64,000 nt of DNA from Pyrobaculum neutrophilum V24Sta (lineage in GTDB: Archaea > Thermoproteota > Thermoprotei > Thermoproteales > Thermoproteaceae), in NCBI RefSeq assembly GCF_000019805.1, contig NC_010525.1:1600618-1664617 (forward strand), read 5' to 3'. Below the pieces are notes generated by a model. The model made no database searches and was not told the origin of the DNA. It was given only the letters and a program-made list of their open reading frames with translations. Position numbers and translations under genes: made by a program. This document shows, piece after piece, positions 53,021-61,324 of the stretch. Every line of letters begins with the position of its first letter. Positions within the stretch are counted from its first letter, which is position 1.

Positions 53021-54076
53021 ATGGAGCTGGTTTTACAGGTGGTGTTTCTCGTCTTGCTTGTGGCTCTTCCCCTGGCCTCTAGGCGGGTGGAGCACAACCT
53101 CGAGCTGTTTTTCCTGGGGGTCGGCGTCGTGGCGGCGTCTGTTGGGGGGATCTGGAGCCTGCACCTTCTTGAGGAGGCTCTTCTCCACCCCGTGGCTGTC
53201 TACCAGCCGGGGGTCGGCTACGTGCCGGTGGGCATCACGCAGGTTGTTCTTCTGGCCGGGCTGGCCTTCTACCTCTTGAGGCGGAGGCTGGCGGCTTGGG
53301 CCGGCGCTCTGGCTAGGCCTGGGGTGCTGGCTGCTTTGGTCCTGGCGCTGGGGCTCTCCAGTAGCGTGGTGTCTGCGGTTGTGGCGGCGGCGGTGCTGGC
53401 GGAGCTTCTGGCGTTTGCAAGGGCGCCGCATGGCTACAAGGCGGTTGCGGCTGTGTCCGGCGCATACGCCATTGGCGCCGGCGCGGCTCTACTGCCGCTG
53501 GGCGAGCCGCTGTCGGCCATTGCAGTGGCTAAGCTGAGGCAGGGCTTTTTCTACCTCGTGGATGTCCTCCTCGACGTGGTCCTCATCTTGGTGGTCTTCT
53601 TCGCCCTGTACACCTACTTCGCGCTGGCGAGGCGGAGGGGCGCCGGGGCGGAGGTGGAGCCGTATGAGCCGGAGCTTAGGGAGGTCTTCGCCAGGGCGGC
53701 TAGGGTGTACGTCTTCATCTTCGCCCTGACCATACTGGGCGAGTTTTTCAAGCCGCTCGCCGCCGCCGTCTCCGGACTCGGCAGAGAGGCCCTCTACCTC
53801 TTCGGCGCGGTCTCCGCCGTGGCGGACAACGCCACCCTCGTCGCAACTCTGGTGGGCCCCGAGATGGCCCCGGAGGCGCTCCGGAGCTTCCTAACGTCGC
53901 TCCTCATCGCAGGCGGCTTCACGGTGCCCGGCAACGTGCCCAACATCGTGCTGGCGGGCGCCCTAAAGATCGGCTTTAGGGAGTGGCTGAGGCTGGCCCT
54001 CCCCGTCGGCATCCCCGTGTTTACAGCCGCAGGGCTCTACACCCTGGCCCTCCTCCCACGCCCGCCGCTGTTGTAG
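53021..54076 (+). CDS. DUF1646-like ion transporter
   Basis: Membrane protein (351 aa) with nine to eleven hydrophobic segments. Family-like motifs are ALGLSSSVVSAVVAA, SAVADNATLVATLVGPE and GGFTVPGNVPNIV, similar to ion-transporter (NhaD/ArsB-like) folds and to archaeal DUF1646 putative cation transporters. CTTAAAAATCG precedes ATG 53021 by about 25 nt. It is divergent from the pilus cluster. Ion unknown. Confidence 0.75.
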   Translation: MELVLQVVFLVLLVALPLASRRVEHNLELFFLGVGVVAASVGGIWSLHLLEEALLHPVAVYQPGVGYVPVGITQVVLLAGLAFYLLRRRLAAWAGALARPGVLAALVLALGLSSSVVSAVVAAAVLAELLAFARAPHGYKAVAAVSGAYAIGAGAALLPLGEPLSAIAVAKLRQGFFYLVDVLLDVVLILVVFFALYTYFALARRRGAGAEVEPYEPELREVFARAARVYVFIFALTILGEFFKPLAAAVSGLGREALYLFGAVSAVADNATLVATLVGPEMAPEALRSFLTSLLIAGGFTVPGNVPNIVLAGALKIGFREWLRLALPVGIPVFTAAGLYTLALLPRPPLL

Positions 54077-54152
54077 GCCCACCGGCGCGCGGTTACATAT
54101 ATATCTCCGTCCGCCACAGGCCTTATGGACGAGTTGAGAAAAGTCAGCTGTT

Positions 54153-54374
54153 GTGGCGGCTTTTGCCTCTGAGGCTTTGGGGAAGTTGGAAAAGGGGAAG
54201 GCGGTAGGCGAAAGAGAGCTTATCTTCCTAGCCCTCTACCTCATCTTGAGGCGGCTGGAGGAGCTGGAGGAAGAGCAGCGGAATACGCTAAACGCCTTCC
54301 ACCGCCTCGACGAGCTTGTAGACGTAGTGAAGGAGCTGAAGGCGGCGGTGAAAAAGCTCGCGGGCGAGGGTTAG
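54153..54374 (+). CDS. small coiled-coil protein, start uncertain
   Basis: About 73 residues, Glu/Lys/Leu-rich, with a heptad pattern from RRLEELEEEQRN to VKELKAAVKKLAG. GTG 54153 is a possible start, but the promoter (ACATATATATC near 54094-54104) points to ATG 54125, which is out of frame; one A fewer in the A4 run at 54139-54142 would join them. Family unknown. Confidence 0.6.
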   Translation: MAAFASEALGKLEKGKAVGERELIFLALYLILRRLEELEEEQRNTLNAFHRLDELVDVVKELKAAVKKLAGEG

Positions 54375-54525
54375 ATGACGTAGCGAGGAAGGTCGTCTGT
54401 TGTAGCCTTTTGTTGGCGAGACTCGGTGGTTTGCGTCTCTGCTGGACCACAGGCGCCTCGAGGCGCAAGGAGGGGTTCGGCCTTGAAGGGCGGATTACTA
54501 TATTAACTTACAGTTTTGTGGCCTT

Positions 54526-55038
54526 ATGGATTTGGATCTCGCTAGGGTGTTTGCGGCTGTGGGGGCCTTCTTGGCTGGGGCGGGGGTTGTGTCGAGCTGG
54601 GTTGCCACATTGGTGGGTGCGGTTTTGATGTATGTGGGGGTTTTGGAGTTTCTGGGGAGGCTGGGGGACGCCAGGGGGGATGCGTTGAGTTGGCTGGTAT
54701 ACGTAATCGTGGCGTCTCTGGCGTATACTATCGCCTACAGCGTTGCCGGCTTCTCCATCTCGCACCTGCTCTGGGGCACTGGCCTCCACGGCGTTGCGCT
54801 TGCCGTGGCCGCCGCCGCTTGGGTGGTGGGTTGGGTTTTCCAGTTGGCTTCTGCATATAGATTTAGGCGTGTCTTAGATACGCTGGCTAGGGGGACCGGG
54901 GAGGAGGTTTTTAAAACCGCAGACAAGCTCTACTGGTGGGGGTCCGCGTCTGCGGTGGTAGTCGTGGGGATCGTTCTGCTTTTTGTCGCATATATACTGC
55001 TGGGTGTCGGCTTCCTAACCGCGAAAATACGCGGCTGA
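54526..55038 (+). CDS. DUF996-like membrane protein
   Basis: Protein of 170 aa with five hydrophobic segments, Gly/Ala/Val-rich; similar in layout to the 35183-35866 protein but shorter. CTATATTAAC lies about 24 nt upstream of ATG 54526. Function unknown. Confidence 0.72.
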   Translation: MDLDLARVFAAVGAFLAGAGVVSSWVATLVGAVLMYVGVLEFLGRLGDARGDALSWLVYVIVASLAYTIAYSVAGFSISHLLWGTGLHGVALAVAAAAWVVGWVFQLASAYRFRRVLDTLARGTGEEVFKTADKLYWWGSASAVVVVGIVLLFVAYILLGVGFLTAKIRG

Positions 55039-55084
55039 TTAATAGCCTAGAAGCTAAAGGCGCCGCCCCCCAGCCTCAGACCCC

Positions 55085-55293
55085 GCCGCCTCGGCCCCCA
55101 TCCTACATGAACCGGGCGTTTGCCGCAGAGTAGTCGATCCCGGGGCGCCGCCCGAAAGGGCATGCCCGACGGCGGGGGCCATCGTTCGACCTGCGCGGGG
55201 GTGGGGACCTGGGCGCGCGCCGCCGACTGCTGTCGGCGGTGCTTCGGACAGCTCTGGCGTGGAGCCCGCCGGGAACGTAGGCGGATAGGCGGC
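55085..55293 (+). ncRNA. candidate structured RNA with long closing stem
   Basis: Part of a 322-bp gene-free stretch. GCCGCCT 55085-55091 pairs with AGGCGGC 55287-55293, and just inside CCTAC 55102-55106 pairs with GTAGG 55277-55281, enclosing about 170 nt. Inside are GCCC-GAAA-GGGC (55150-55161) and a 9-bp hairpin GCCGCCGAC/GTCGGCGGT (55219-55240) with a 4-nt loop. No SRP or RNase P signature found. Strand unknown: plus is a guess from ATTAATAG at 55037-55044. Confidence 0.5.
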
Positions 55294-55360
55294 TTTTCTG
55301 CCGCGGAGGCGGGGGCTGGGTAGGCCCGGGGGTGTTAAATATAAAGGCTCATCTTTGCAT

Positions 55361-56230
55361 ATGGATTTGAGCGGCTTAGTGGAAAAGGTTGCCCGCTCTG
55401 TCGTGGGCGTTGCGGCGAGGGGGGTTGGGGCTGTCGGCGAGGGCTTCGGCTCCGCCTTTGCCATAGACCGGGGGGTCTACGCCACTGCATACCACGTCGT
55501 GGCGCAGGCGGGTGAGGTGGCGTTGATCACCCCCGAGGGGGAGGTGGCTGACGCCGTGGTGGCGGCGGCGGACCCCGCCGAGGATCTGGCCATACTCTAC
55601 TCCGACCTCTACGCCGTTCCGCTGTCACTAGGGAGCGCGCTGAGGCTGAGGGTCGGGCAGGGGGTAGTCGCCGTGGGCTTCCCCCTAGCCCTCCTTGACA
55701 AGCCCACTGCGACCTTCGGCATCGTAAGCGCTGTGGGGAGGAGCTTGAGGGCTGGCGATAGGTTTTTCGAATACCTCGTCCAGACAGACGCGGCGATCAA
55801 CCCCGGCAACTCGGGCGGCCCGCTCGTGAACCTCTCCGGGGAGGCGGTGGGGGTCTGCTCGGCCGTAATCGCCGGGGCCCAGGGCCTGGGCTTCGCGGTG
55901 CCTATAGACCTAGTCAGAATCATGTACCAGATGGTGAAGAGATACGGGAGATACGTAAGGCCGGCGCTCGGGGTATACGTCGTTGCGTTGAACAAAGCTC
56001 TGAAGGCCCTATACGGCCTCCCCACAGACAGAGGGCTTCTCGTCGTTGACGTCGTGCCAAGCTCGCCGGCCGAAGAGATGGGCATCGCCCGAGGCGACAT
56101 CTTAACCAAGGTCGACGGCCGCGAGGTGGCCAACGTCTTCGAACTCCGCCTGTTGATAGGCGAAGCGCTGATCCAGGGCAGAACCCCCAGGATAGAGGTC
56201 ATCAGAGGCGGAAGGAGGATAGAGCTCTAA
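55361..56230 (+). CDS. HtrA/DegP-like serine protease with PDZ domain
   Basis: Protein of 289 aa: a trypsin-like domain with His in TAYHVVAQ, Asp in DPAEDLAIL and Ser in NPGNSGGPLV, then one PDZ domain (LLVVDVVPSSPAEEMGI). No signal peptide is seen, so it may be cytoplasmic, unlike bacterial HtrA. GTTAAATATAAAGG lies about 21 nt before ATG 55361. Protein quality control is the likely role. Confidence 0.9.
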   Translation: MDLSGLVEKVARSVVGVAARGVGAVGEGFGSAFAIDRGVYATAYHVVAQAGEVALITPEGEVADAVVAAADPAEDLAILYSDLYAVPLSLGSALRLRVGQGVVAVGFPLALLDKPTATFGIVSAVGRSLRAGDRFFEYLVQTDAAINPGNSGGPLVNLSGEAVGVCSAVIAGAQGLGFAVPIDLVRIMYQMVKRYGRYVRPALGVYVVALNKALKALYGLPTDRGLLVVDVVPSSPAEEMGIARGDILTKVDGREVANVFELRLLIGEALIQGRTPRIEVIRGGRRIEL

Positions 56231-56650
56231 CCGCAGACGCCGACGGCGCGGGGAACACCGGCGTGCAGCACCACGCCGCTCTCACACAGGCGTGAGCAGA
56301 GCCGTGGCTCACCGGCGTAGCGGCTCCTGCCGCTGGAGACAGAGGCCGGCATTGGATACGCCGAAAACGGGCAGACGCCCCCGAAGGGCCAATGAAGGGC
56401 ATCCGAAGCCCCCAGCCTGCCGCTCAGGCGGCGTCCGCATCGACTTGAAAAAGGTTTCAGCAAAAGAAGGAGTAAAAACACACTTGTTGTCCCACTGCTC
56501 AGCTTTTGTGTATTGGTGTAGGCGCTTGTCGTAGTTGACGTGAATCGTCTCGATCCAGGCGTCTACGGCCCACCGTAGCGGCATGATCGTTAAGCGGGTG
56601 GGTTCCGACAGTGGCGCGAAATATCGTGAGTCTGCGCCACTTCGCTGTGT
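56231..56650 (-). pseudogene. probable IS605-type tnpB relic
   Basis: A 629-bp gene-free region (56231-56859) holds a broken minus-strand frame. The stretch reading MPLRWAVDAWIETIHVNYDKR, then a Glu/Gln-rich segment and FAETFFKSM, resembles the N-terminal part of archaeal TnpB-like transposases. Beyond 56440 the frame turns to Gly/Pro/Arg-rich noise like the GC-rich 3' end of such elements. No catalytic RuvC motif or zinc finger survives. The family call is tentative. Confidence 0.4.
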
Positions 56651-56829
56651 GGCGGAGCCCGCGCGGCGGCCGACGTAGCCATGTCGGGACTTGTGCTGTA
56701 ACGAACCGCCGTGCTCCTCCCTTCTTCCTCGGTGGGATACCTCCTTTTCCATTATTTGGCGCCGCCCTCTGGCGCTTTAGACGGGGGTTGTTGTAGAATT
56801 AGAATCTAGGTTTTTGATGTGTTTCTGTT
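56651..56829. other. gene-free remainder before encapsulin promoter
   Basis: I see no gene or clear repeat here; it is probably the flank of the insertion-sequence relic. Confidence 0.4.
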
Positions 56830-56832
56830 GTG

Positions 56833-56842
56833 TATTTATATA
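56833..56842 (+). promoter_or_regulatory. TATA-like box for ferritin-encapsulin
   Basis: TATTTATATA about 23 nt before ATG 56860. It excludes the longer in-frame readings that start at or just after the box. Confidence 0.65.
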
Positions 56843-56859
56843 TGAGACCTAACACTGTC

Positions 56860-57918
56860 ATGGTGTTTTCGAAAAACCCTGTTGACGTCGTTAGAGAGAA
56901 GAAGTTCGACTCTCTGGAGGTTGCTGATGCCCTGCGTCTGGCCATAATCGCGGAGCTCGACGCCATCAGCCTATATCTACAGCTGGCTAAATACGTAGAG
57001 GACGAGAGGGTGAGGAGGGTTTTTGAAGATGTTGCTAACGAGGAGAAGACGCACTTCGGCGAGTTTCTCGCCTTGCTGAAGGCCTACGACCCCGCGCTGG
57101 CTGGCGAGCTAAAGGCCGGCGCTGGGGAGGTGGAGAAGCTCACCGGTATAAAAAGCGGCGACCCCCCGGGGGACGGGGGGAATAGAGCGGGTGAGGCCGG
57201 CGGGGGCGGTTGGGTTGTGAAATTCGTGGAGGGGGTGAGGGGGGCCGCGGCGTCGTCTAGGAGGTTTAGGAGGTACCTCCAGACTATCTACGTGGGGAGG
57301 GACGCGGATGCCGTCGGCGTCGAGGCGGCGGGGGCGCAGGGGTCGTTGGAGAGGGCTGTCATACCGCTGAGGGAGGTCAGGCTTAGGTTTACTATCTCCT
57401 ACCGGGGGCTTGAGGAGTGGCTTTCGAGAGGCGGCGCGTTTCCCGGAGAGGAGGCCGCGGCTAGGTTCGCCTACATGGAAGACGCGGCTGTGGCTGAGGC
57501 GTTGCTCAGGGGCGCCGGCAGAACTCTCGAAGCGTCTAGCTGGGAGAGGCCGGGGTCCGCCACCGCGGAGGTGGCTAGGGCTGTGGCTGAGCTGTACCGG
57601 GCCTACGTCCCAGAGCCCTACGTCCTCTTCGTGAGCCCGGGGAGATACGCCAGACTTGTGGTGGTGGAGGAGAGGACAGGCGTCATGGAGCTCACCAGGG
57701 TGAAGTCCCTGGTGAGGGAGGTGGCGGTGATCCCGCAGCTGGAAGACGGCGTTGCCCTCCTGCTCTCCGCAAGCCCCGCCGTGGTAGACATCGCAGTGGG
57801 CGTAGACACAGAGGTTGTCCATCTGGGCCCCGACGAGGCGGGCCACAGCTTCCTCCTGAGGGAGACTCTTGCTGTTAGGATTAAAAAACCTGAGGGTGTT
57901 GTTGTGCTTAGGGGATAG
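56860..57918 (+). CDS. ferritin-like/encapsulin fusion (iron-storage nanocompartment)
   Basis: Protein of 352 aa. Residues about 1-100 are a ferritin-like (EncFtn) two-helix domain: AIIAELDAISLYL carries the first Glu and NEEKTHFGEF the Glu and His of the di-iron site. A Gly-rich linker (about 112-132) joins a HK97-fold encapsulin shell protein; its end (VVDIAVGVDTEVVHLG, LLRETLAVRI) is typical of family 1 shells. The cargo would sit inside the shell and store iron or resist oxidants. Similar fusions are known in Pyrococcus. ATG 56860 is set by the promoter. Confidence 0.9.
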   Translation: MVFSKNPVDVVREKKFDSLEVADALRLAIIAELDAISLYLQLAKYVEDERVRRVFEDVANEEKTHFGEFLALLKAYDPALAGELKAGAGEVEKLTGIKSGDPPGDGGNRAGEAGGGGWVVKFVEGVRGAAASSRRFRRYLQTIYVGRDADAVGVEAAGAQGSLERAVIPLREVRLRFTISYRGLEEWLSRGGAFPGEEAAARFAYMEDAAVAEALLRGAGRTLEASSWERPGSATAEVARAVAELYRAYVPEPYVLFVSPGRYARLVVVEERTGVMELTRVKSLVREVAVIPQLEDGVALLLSASPAVVDIAVGVDTEVVHLGPDEAGHSFLLRETLAVRIKKPEGVVVLRG

Positions 57919-57920
57919 GG

Positions 57921-57974
57921 CTATTTCTCAGGTTGCTTCTTTTTCTCCTCTGTCTTCTTTGGGGGCGTGCACAT
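57921..57974 (-). CDS. possible 17-residue lysine-rich peptide
   Basis: ATG 57974 to TAG 57921 reads MCTPPKKTEEKKKQPEK. A TATA-like TATTTAAAG (57995-58003 plus-strand coordinates) lies about 24 nt upstream, the same leaderless spacing as annotated genes. It fills the 87 bp between the convergent encapsulin and thiDN genes almost to the base. Rich in Lys/Glu/Pro, like the tails of nucleic-acid-binding proteins. It could be chance: the stretch is short. Confidence 0.45.
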   Translation of the reverse strand: MCTPPKKTEEKKKQPEK

Positions 57975-58005
57975 GCCCGTGACCCCCATCTGTGTATTTA
58001 AAGAT

Positions 58006-59358
58006 TTAGCGTATGAGTCGAAGGACCTTCTCTACCACCTCCCTTGGGGTTTTCCCCAGTACGGTTATGATGGGCTCCTTGCCCCAGTCTCCCCAGTCCA
58101 CTATTAGGTCTGGCGTTTTTCCCCCTGTCTGTCTATAGGCCTCTTCGATGATCCACTGCATGGTGGCTCCCTCTCTCTTCTTGACGTCCTCCGGCTCCCT
58201 CCTCCTGTCTACGTAGGCTATTGTCATGCCTAGGCTCTTCGCCTTCTCTATGTACGCCGCGTCTAGCCTTATGTTCATGGCCGACCTGGCCTGGGGGTCT
58301 TTCGCCAGCGCCGCCAGTATCTTCCTGGCTATGTGGTCGCTTGCGCCGAAGGCGGGCGGGCCGGAGGGCTTGGCGCGGCCCATGTAGTTCACTATCCTCC
58401 CGGGCACCGCGGCGACGTCTTCTCTCGTCGTGGCGTAGCGGGGGTCTATGGCGTATCCTATGTTCGTCTGCACCTCGGGTATGGCCTTTGCAAAGACCTC
58501 GGCTTGCCTCTCCACGGCCTCTAGGGCCTCCCTCAGCTCCTCCAACGTCCTCCACCTCTCCGCCGGCATCTCTAGCCAGGCCATGGGGTTGACGGGCCAG
58601 TGGCCCTTTCCCCTGGCCACCCCGTATCTGATGGCCATGTAGATGAAGCGCTTTGCGGTCTTTATGGCCTCCAGGGGGGGTAGGCCCTTGGCGAGCCCCG
58701 CGGCTATGGCGGCGGAGTAGGAGCAACCGGTTCCGTGGGTCGCCCGCGAGTCTAGGCGGGGGGTCGCCAGCTCGTGGAAGGTGCCGCCTATGTACACCAC
58801 GTCGACGGCCTCCGGGGCGTCTAGGTGGCCTCCCTTGACCACCACCACCTCTGTGCCGAACTCCCTGTGTATGACCTCCGCGGCTCTCCTCGCCTCCGCG
58901 ACGCTGGTTATCTTTATGCCGGTCAGCTTCTCCGCCTCGTGTCTATTGGGCGTGACTACCTTCGCCACTGGGAGCAACCTCCTCTTGAGGGTGTCTACGG
59001 CGTCTTCAGATATCAGCGGAGCGCCCGACTTCGCGATCATTACGGGGTCCACCACCAGGGGGAAGCCCAGCTTGGAGACCGTGGCGGCCACCTCCTCGAT
59101 TATTTCTCTTGTCCCCAGCATTCCGGTCTTGCCCGCGTCTATGCCCATGTCGTCCCAAACCGCCAGTATCTGCGCCTTCACGAGCGGCGGCTGGAGGCAC
59201 TGGGCCTCCCTGACCTCGTATGTGTTTTGTGCGGTTACGCAGGTCAGCGCCGTGGTGCCGTGGACCCCCATCGCCGCGAAGGTCTTCACGTCTGCGTGTA
59301 TCCCCGCGCCGCCGCCTGAGTCTAAACCGGCTATGGTCATCGCCACCCTCCAAGACAT
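58006..59358 (-). CDS. thiDN: ThiD-ThiN fusion: HMP(-P) kinase and thiamine-phosphate synthase
   Basis: Thiamine synthesis enzyme (450 aa). Residues about 1-260 are ThiD (TIAGLDSGGGAGIHADVK, GKTGMLG, VVDPVMIAKSG, ATHGTGCSYSAAIA), phosphorylating hydroxymethylpyrimidine. Residues about 275-450 are ThiN (NIGYAIDPRYATT, PGRIVNYMGRAKP, AFGASDHIARKIL), which joins the pyrimidine to thiazole phosphate in archaea lacking ThiE. CGTTTTTATCTAG lies about 25 nt before ATG 59358. Confidence 0.93.
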   Translation of the reverse strand: MSWRVAMTIAGLDSGGGAGIHADVKTFAAMGVHGTTALTCVTAQNTYEVREAQCLQPPLVKAQILAVWDDMGIDAGKTGMLGTREIIEEVAATVSKLGFPLVVDPVMIAKSGAPLISEDAVDTLKRRLLPVAKVVTPNRHEAEKLTGIKITSVAEARRAAEVIHREFGTEVVVVKGGHLDAPEAVDVVYIGGTFHELATPRLDSRATHGTGCSYSAAIAAGLAKGLPPLEAIKTAKRFIYMAIRYGVARGKGHWPVNPMAWLEMPAERWRTLEELREALEAVERQAEVFAKAIPEVQTNIGYAIDPRYATTREDVAAVPGRIVNYMGRAKPSGPPAFGASDHIARKILAALAKDPQARSAMNIRLDAAYIEKAKSLGMTIAYVDRRREPEDVKKREGATMQWIIEEAYRQTGGKTPDLIVDWGDWGKEPIITVLGKTPREVVEKVLRLIR

Positions 59359-59374
59359 AACGACTTTTTCGAGT

Positions 59375-60106
59375 CTAGATAAAAACGTTTTTTCTGCGTA
59401 TTTCGGAGAGGAGCGGGATTTCTCTCAGCATATCCTCCGTGACGTACTCCCAGTAGATGCCGCTGGGCTTCGGGTCCGCCCTTCTGACGAAGATCGTTTT
59501 CGTAGGGGTGGCTACGACGTCCACGGGCAGGTCGAAGGGCTCCCTGGGTATGTCGTCTTCCACCAGCTGCACGTCGTGGACGGTGGTGGCAACTGGGGTG
59601 CCCTCGCCCGCCTTGCCGAAGGCCGTCAAGATCCCCCACTCGATTTCGGCGTAGCCGTGGGACTTGCCGACCCTTCTGCCGGTCCTCGGGTTCACCGCCA
59701 CCGACCCCACAACGACGAGGTCTACCCCCGGCAGATGCCAGGGCTTCACGGGCCTCCCCCACTTGAAGGCGCCCGCGATCGTCGACGCCTCTCTATACGC
59801 TTCCCTCGGTATAGAGCGTGGGTCGAGGAGGAGGAAGCCCTCTCTTATCCTAGGCGTAGGCATCACCACTGTTTTGCCGGCGGCTAGGGCCGCCTCGCGG
59901 CAGGGCCTCTGCGGCGCGTCGGGGTTTATCTTCACGACGGCTGCGTCGGCGAATTGGCCTAGTCGTGTCAGGTTCTGGCAAGCCCTCTCAGCCCCCTTGA
60001 AGTTGGGGATCCTCCCGTAGACGGGGCGGGGGAAGGAGGCTATGTCCCTCTCCTCCATGAGGCGCCATATCCGCTCTCTGATGCTCCTCTTCACCTCCTT
60101 AGCCAT
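59375..60106 (-). CDS. 5-formyltetrahydrofolate cyclo-ligase-like protein
   Basis: Protein of 243 aa of the MTHFS family: RIWRLMEERDIASFP, VKINPDAPQRP, VGSVAVNPRTGRRVGKSHGYAEIE and TTVHDVQLVEDDIP are typical. It would convert 5-formyl- to 5,10-methenyl-pterin, or an archaeal counterpart. The start overlaps the upstream gene by 8 bp, and it ends 17 bp before thiDN, so a thiamine link (as seen for some MTHFS paralogues) is possible. Confidence 0.85.
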   Translation of the reverse strand: MAKEVKRSIRERIWRLMEERDIASFPRPVYGRIPNFKGAERACQNLTRLGQFADAAVVKINPDAPQRPCREAALAAGKTVVMPTPRIREGFLLLDPRSIPREAYREASTIAGAFKWGRPVKPWHLPGVDLVVVGSVAVNPRTGRRVGKSHGYAEIEWGILTAFGKAGEGTPVATTVHDVQLVEDDIPREPFDLPVDVVATPTKTIFVRRADPKPSGIYWEYVTEDMLREIPLLSEIRRKNVFI

Positions 60107-60743
60107 TGCCTCTGGCTACGGCGGCGATGGCCGGGGCGGGGGCAAGCCTATAGAGGGGGACGGGCGGTTGCAGGTAGAGGTCTAGCGGGGTATCGACGGC
60201 GGCCCCCAGCCTTATGGAGTATATGGCCTCCGCCTCGTCTAGAAGCTTGGCCACGGCCTCTCTAAAGGCGTTGGAGCGGCCCGGCAGAGAGACCGCCACC
60301 GCCCTATACCTCCCGGCGCGGCCCTCCACCTCTATATACACCCCCGGGGCTCTGGAGGAGGCCGGCCTTCTGCTGTACGCCGCCTCTATGTGTGCCGTGC
60401 AGTAGGCGCATCTCGCGGCGTATGTGGATACGGCGGCGTGGAGAGACGGCGTCAGCTCCCTCCAGAGCCCCCTTTTGGCGAAGCCGTGGAAGAGGTCTAG
60501 GCCGTCCCCAAATCTGAAGCCCCCTCCGGCGTATTCCACGCGGCGTGGGGGGCCGACGGCGATGTAGAAGGCCAAGCCCTCGGGCTTGACGGGGCGCCTC
60601 TCTAGGTACACCCCGGCCCCCCTCTTCACCAGGAGGTAGCGGCCGGCGCAGCTATCACGCGTAAACGCCGGCGCGGCCCCAACGAGCTTTATACATCCCT
60701 CCTCCAGCGGCAGAGCCCCGTATCGTTGTGTAAGAACTATCAC
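60099..60743 (-). CDS. uncharacterised protein, 214 aa
   Basis: Not recognised. Visible are VYLERRPVKPEGLAFYI, FHGFAKRGLWRELTPSL, and one CAYC pair followed by HIEAAY, which could bind a metal. GTG 60743 is chosen because TATATATCTC lies about 24 nt upstream; the longer frame from 61028 would cross the neighbouring divergent gene. It overlaps the MTHFS-like gene by 8 bp, so the two are probably co-expressed. Confidence 0.68.
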   Translation of the reverse strand: MIVLTQRYGALPLEEGCIKLVGAAPAFTRDSCAGRYLLVKRGAGVYLERRPVKPEGLAFYIAVGPPRRVEYAGGGFRFGDGLDLFHGFAKRGLWRELTPSLHAAVSTYAARCAYCTAHIEAAYSRRPASSRAPGVYIEVEGRAGRYRAVAVSLPGRSNAFREAVAKLLDEAEAIYSIRLGAAVDTPLDLYLQPPVPLYRLAPAPAIAAVARGNG

Positions 60744-60856
60744 GTCTTCTGCCGGATGTGGAGATATATAGGCTGTGGATATTTGCTCGGGCGGCTCTGT
60801 TTCGTATTTTCTTAAAATAGCCGACGTCTTTTTAAAGAGGTGGCGGGGGTGTGGGC

Positions 60857-61024
60857 ATGAAACACAAGCTGAAGTTCTACGATATAAAAGCCAAGAAGGC
60901 GTTTGAGACTGACCAGTACGAGACTGTGGAGAAGCAGACCGCCAGAGGGCCGATGATATTCGCCGTAGCGAAATCCCCCTACACAGGCATAAAAGTATAC
61001 AGACTAATCGGCAAGAAGAAATAA
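60857..61024 (+). CDS. small conserved-looking basic protein, 55 aa
   Basis: ATG 60857 to TAA 61024 gives a lysine-rich 55-residue protein (KHKLKFYDIKAKKAF at the start, KSPYTGIKVYRLIGKKK at the end). GTCTTTTTAAAGAG lies about 24 nt upstream, a strong leaderless promoter. The alternating beta pattern resembles small archaeal domains of the DUF5622 kind, but I am not certain. It could bind nucleic acid or the ribosome. Confidence 0.78.
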   Translation: MKHKLKFYDIKAKKAFETDQYETVEKQTARGPMIFAVAKSPYTGIKVYRLIGKKK

Positions 61025-61045
61025 ACAACCCCCCTTTTTCCCCCC

Positions 61046-61324
61046 GTGATCGACCTAGTTTTGGGGTCCCCCACCAGGATCAAGATCGTGATGGCGCTGT
61101 GGCTCTTCGGCGAGATGAACATGTCCGAGCTGGCGAGGAGGGTGGGCGCAACTCAGGAGGCTGTGTCGGAGCAACTGGAGCAGCTGGTGAAGTACGGGGT
61201 GGTGGAGGTGAAATATGTGGGCCGCGTGAGGCTGTATAAGCTGTCTAGCGACCCGGCTATACGGCGCCTAGCCGAGGCGTTTGTGGAGGCTGAGGGGGCG
61301 CTCGCCGCCTCAGGCCCTCAGTAG
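61046..61324 (+). CDS. ArsR-type winged-helix regulator
   Basis: Protein of 92 aa with a clear winged helix: LGSPTRIKIVMALWLFGEM, the recognition helix in SELARRVGATQEAVSEQLEQL, and the wing VVEVKYVGRVRLYKL. No Cys metal-binding site is present. GTG 61046, with AAATAAAC about 23 nt upstream overlapping the previous stop. The 3' end overlaps the convergent Nudix gene by 15 bp. Confidence 0.84.
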   Translation: MIDLVLGSPTRIKIVMALWLFGEMNMSELARRVGATQEAVSEQLEQLVKYGVVEVKYVGRVRLYKLSSDPAIRRLAEAFVEAEGALAASGPQ

